Source of the DNA: Eubacteriales bacterium
GTDB taxonomy: Bacteria; Bacillota; Clostridia; JANYKE01
Direction of reading: 5' to 3'
Length of the DNA: 6,356 nucleotides
Assembly (NCBI GenBank): GCA_025361685.1
Contig: JANYKE010000079.1
Location: 1-6,356 of the forward strand
A model generated the notes under the pieces. That model was not told where the DNA came from. It saw only the letters and a list, made by a program, of their open reading frames with translations, and searched no databases. The translations under genes were made by a program, and so were the position numbers. Numbering within the stretch: the stretch's first letter is position 1; every line of letters starts with the position of its first letter. This document shows, piece after piece, positions 4,982 to 6,356 of this stretch.

Positions 4982-5817
4982 AAATAGTTGTTGAAAATCT
5001 GACATATACCTATATGAAGAAAACTGTGTTTGAGAAAATGGCAATTGACAATCTTACCATTACAATTCCTGACGGTCAGTTTCTGGGCATCATTGGACCG
5101 ACAGGTTCTGGCAAGTCAACGTTTATTCAGCATTTGAACGGATTGCTCATTCCCGACAGCGGAAAGATATCGGTTGATGGTATTAACGTTGAGAAAAAGA
5201 ATTTTCGCGCGCTTCGCAACAAGGTTGGTATTGTTTTTCAATATCCAGAGAATCAGCTTTTTGAAGAGACAGTGTACAAGGATATTGCATTTGGGCCAAT
5301 ACAGCAGGGTCTGAACGCTGAGGAAGTATCGGAGCGTGTTTTCTACGCGATTAGCTGCGTTGGTGTAAAAAAAGATTTGCTGGAAAAATCAGTTTTCGAT
5401 TTGTCAGGTGGTCAAAAAAGAAGAGTTGCAATCGCCGGTATTCTTGCAATGAATCCGCAAATATTAATCCTTGATGAGCCCGCGGCAGGGTTGGATCCTC
5501 AAGGCAAAAATGAGATTCTAGGGTACATTGATAAACTTCATAAGGAAAATAATTTGACAATAATTCTTGTTTCACACAGCATGGAAGACATTGCACAATA
5601 CGTAGAAAGAATTGTTGTATTTGATGAGGGAAAGGTTTATGCAGATGGAACACCTATAGATATTTTTGCCGGGGATGCAAGTCTGAAAAAAATCGGTCTC
5701 TCGACACCTCAGGTCACAACGCTGATGAAAAGGCTGAAGCAAATTGAACCATCAGTGAATGATAGAATTATTACCGTTGAAGAGGCAGTGAAAGAACTTT
5801 ACAAAATTTTGAAGTGA
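4978..5817 (+). CDS. ecfA2: ECF transporter ATPase EcfA2
   Basis: This is the second ATPase of the ECF energising module, pairing with EcfA1 to hydrolyse ATP and drive vitamin or metal uptake through EcfT and interchangeable S components. The product has 279 residues. Motifs are Walker A GPTGSGKST (40–48), Q-loop Q88 in VFQYPENQLFEETVYKDIAF, signature LSGGQ (142–146), Walker B ILILDE (162–167) with catalytic E167, D-loop GLDP (171–174) and switch histidine H200 in VSHSMED. The DEPAAGLDP motif and FQYPE-x-QLFEET are diagnostic of EcfA2. Both ATP sites of the pair therefore look intact. ATG 4978 overlaps the ecfA1 stop in ATGA, preceded by AAGGTGA (4965–4971), indicating translational coupling and near-equal synthesis. 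ecfT begins 17 bases after its stop. The corresponding B. subtilis gene is ybaE. Confidence 0.95.
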   Translation: MKIVVENLTYTYMKKTVFEKMAIDNLTITIPDGQFLGIIGPTGSGKSTFIQHLNGLLIPDSGKISVDGINVEKKNFRALRNKVGIVFQYPENQLFEETVYKDIAFGPIQQGLNAEEVSERVFYAISCVGVKKDLLEKSVFDLSGGQKRRVAIAGILAMNPQILILDEPAAGLDPQGKNEILGYIDKLHKENNLTIILVSHSMEDIAQYVERIVVFDEGKVYADGTPIDIFAGDASLKKIGLSTPQVTTLMKRLKQIEPSVNDRIITVEEAVKELYKILK

Positions 5818-5834
5818 GGAGCGATTGAAGCAAT

Positions 5835-6356
5835 ATGGCCGGAAATATTATGATCGGACAATTTATACCGGGAAATAGTATTATTCATAAAAGCGATCCA
5901 AGAACTAAGATTATGCTTATGATTCTTTTTATGGTTGCAGTTTTTATGATGCACAGTATTATTAGCTATGTTGCATTGCTTGTGTTTGCTATTTTAATTT
6001 TCATCATCTCCTCAATCCCACTTTTGCAAGCAGTCAAGGGGCTTAAACCAATGCTGTACATTATTGTTTTTACCATGATTATAAATTTGTTTTTTTACAG
6101 CGGAGAGACAATCCTTTTCCAATTTCAATTTCTTAAAATAACGCTTGAAGGTTTGATAATATCAATAAAAATGACGCTCAGATTATTACTCATAATTGAG
6201 GGAGCATCATTGCTGACATTTACAACATCGCCAATTGTTTTAACAGATGGCATGGAAAAAATGATGAACCCGCTTCGCAAGATAAAAGTACCGGCACACG
6301 AGATTGCTATGATGATGTCAATAGCGTTGCGCTTTATCCCAACGCTTATAGAGGAA
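5835..6356 (+). CDS. ecfT: ECF transporter transmembrane coupling protein EcfT (3' partial)
   Basis: EcfT is the membrane scaffold that transmits motion from the EcfA1–EcfA2 pair to the S component. The first 174 codons are present and the frame is open to the window end; the family is usually about 265 residues. The N-terminus IGQFIPGNSIIHKSDPRTKI (7–26) is the family hallmark. Hydrophobic segments lie at about 27–40, 42–64, 72–89 and 107–130. They are followed by the conserved cytoplasmic pattern LTDGMEKMMNPL (136–147) and ALRFIPTLIEE (164–174). The coupling helices with their Ala-Arg motifs lie beyond the window. ATG 5835 is chosen because it aligns with known starts and an in-frame TGA (5826–5828) precludes anything earlier. 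The ribosome binding site (GAGGAG, 5816–5821) is 13 bases away, so ATG 5850 remains an alternative. The corresponding B. subtilis gene is ybaF. Confidence 0.93.
   Translation, partial: MAGNIMIGQFIPGNSIIHKSDPRTKIMLMILFMVAVFMMHSIISYVALLVFAILIFIISSIPLLQAVKGLKPMLYIIVFTMIINLFFYSGETILFQFQFLKITLEGLIISIKMTLRLLLIIEGASLLTFTTSPIVLTDGMEKMMNPLRKIKVPAHEIAMMMSIALRFIPTLIEE

Noticed and set aside
5825..5834. TTG at 5825 as the ecfT start
   Set aside because: It is out of frame with the EcfT coding sequence; an in-frame TGA at 5826–5828 excludes any earlier start than 5835.
1..6356. Mobile elements, CRISPR arrays, tRNA or phage genes
   Set aside because: No transposase-like frame, regular spaced repeats, or tRNA-like cloverleaf was seen; the region is continuous housekeeping DNA with conserved gene order.

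Overview
The window holds the downstream end of the large ribosomal-protein supercluster (spc/alpha region) of a low-GC Gram-positive bacterium, followed by the core of an energy-coupling-factor (ECF) vitamin transporter. Every gene is on the + strand. The gene order map – KOW protein – infA – rpmJ – rpsM – rpsK – rpsD – rpoA – rplQ – ecfA1 – ecfA2 – ecfT is the classic Firmicutes order. Three points suggest class Clostridia rather than Bacilli: rpsD sits inside the cluster (in Bacillus subtilis it is a separate gene), L17 is unusually long, and the DNA is AT-rich with AGA/AGG-type arginine codons. A finer placement (for example the Mogibacterium/Eubacterium group) is only an impression.

Region 1 (1–641) holds the 3' end of map, a small KOW-domain RNA-binding protein and infA. 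The genes are packed almost end to end, and the last two start with TTG. Region 2 (642–985) holds rpmJ between two modest intergenic gaps. The first gap carries a good sigma-A-type promoter overlapping a short palindrome. The second has a weaker promoter candidate and a possible hairpin around the rpsM ribosome binding site. Region 3 (986–3967) is the alpha operon proper: S13, S11, S4, RNA polymerase alpha and L17, with an AT-rich hairpin in the rpsD–rpoA gap. Region 4 (3968–4093) is a 126-base gap with a convincing intrinsic terminator flanked by a short direct repeat. Region 5 (4094–6356) is the ECF module: two ATPases with overlapping start and stop codons, then the transmembrane coupling protein EcfT, cut off by the window end.

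The first ten genes supply protein N-terminal processing, translation initiation, the 30S head and platform, the 50S exit-tunnel region and the polymerase assembly scaffold. They are therefore co-expressed translation and transcription machinery. The ECF genes encode the shared energising module that works with separately encoded substrate-binding S components for vitamins or metals. No stretch over 300 bases lacks a gene, and I see no mobile element, CRISPR array, tRNA or rRNA. I did not find a previously undescribed system. The points worth a second look are the roughly 53-residue insertion in L17, the KOW protein, and the possible RNA or operator structures in the gaps before rpmJ, rpsM, rpoA and ecfA1.
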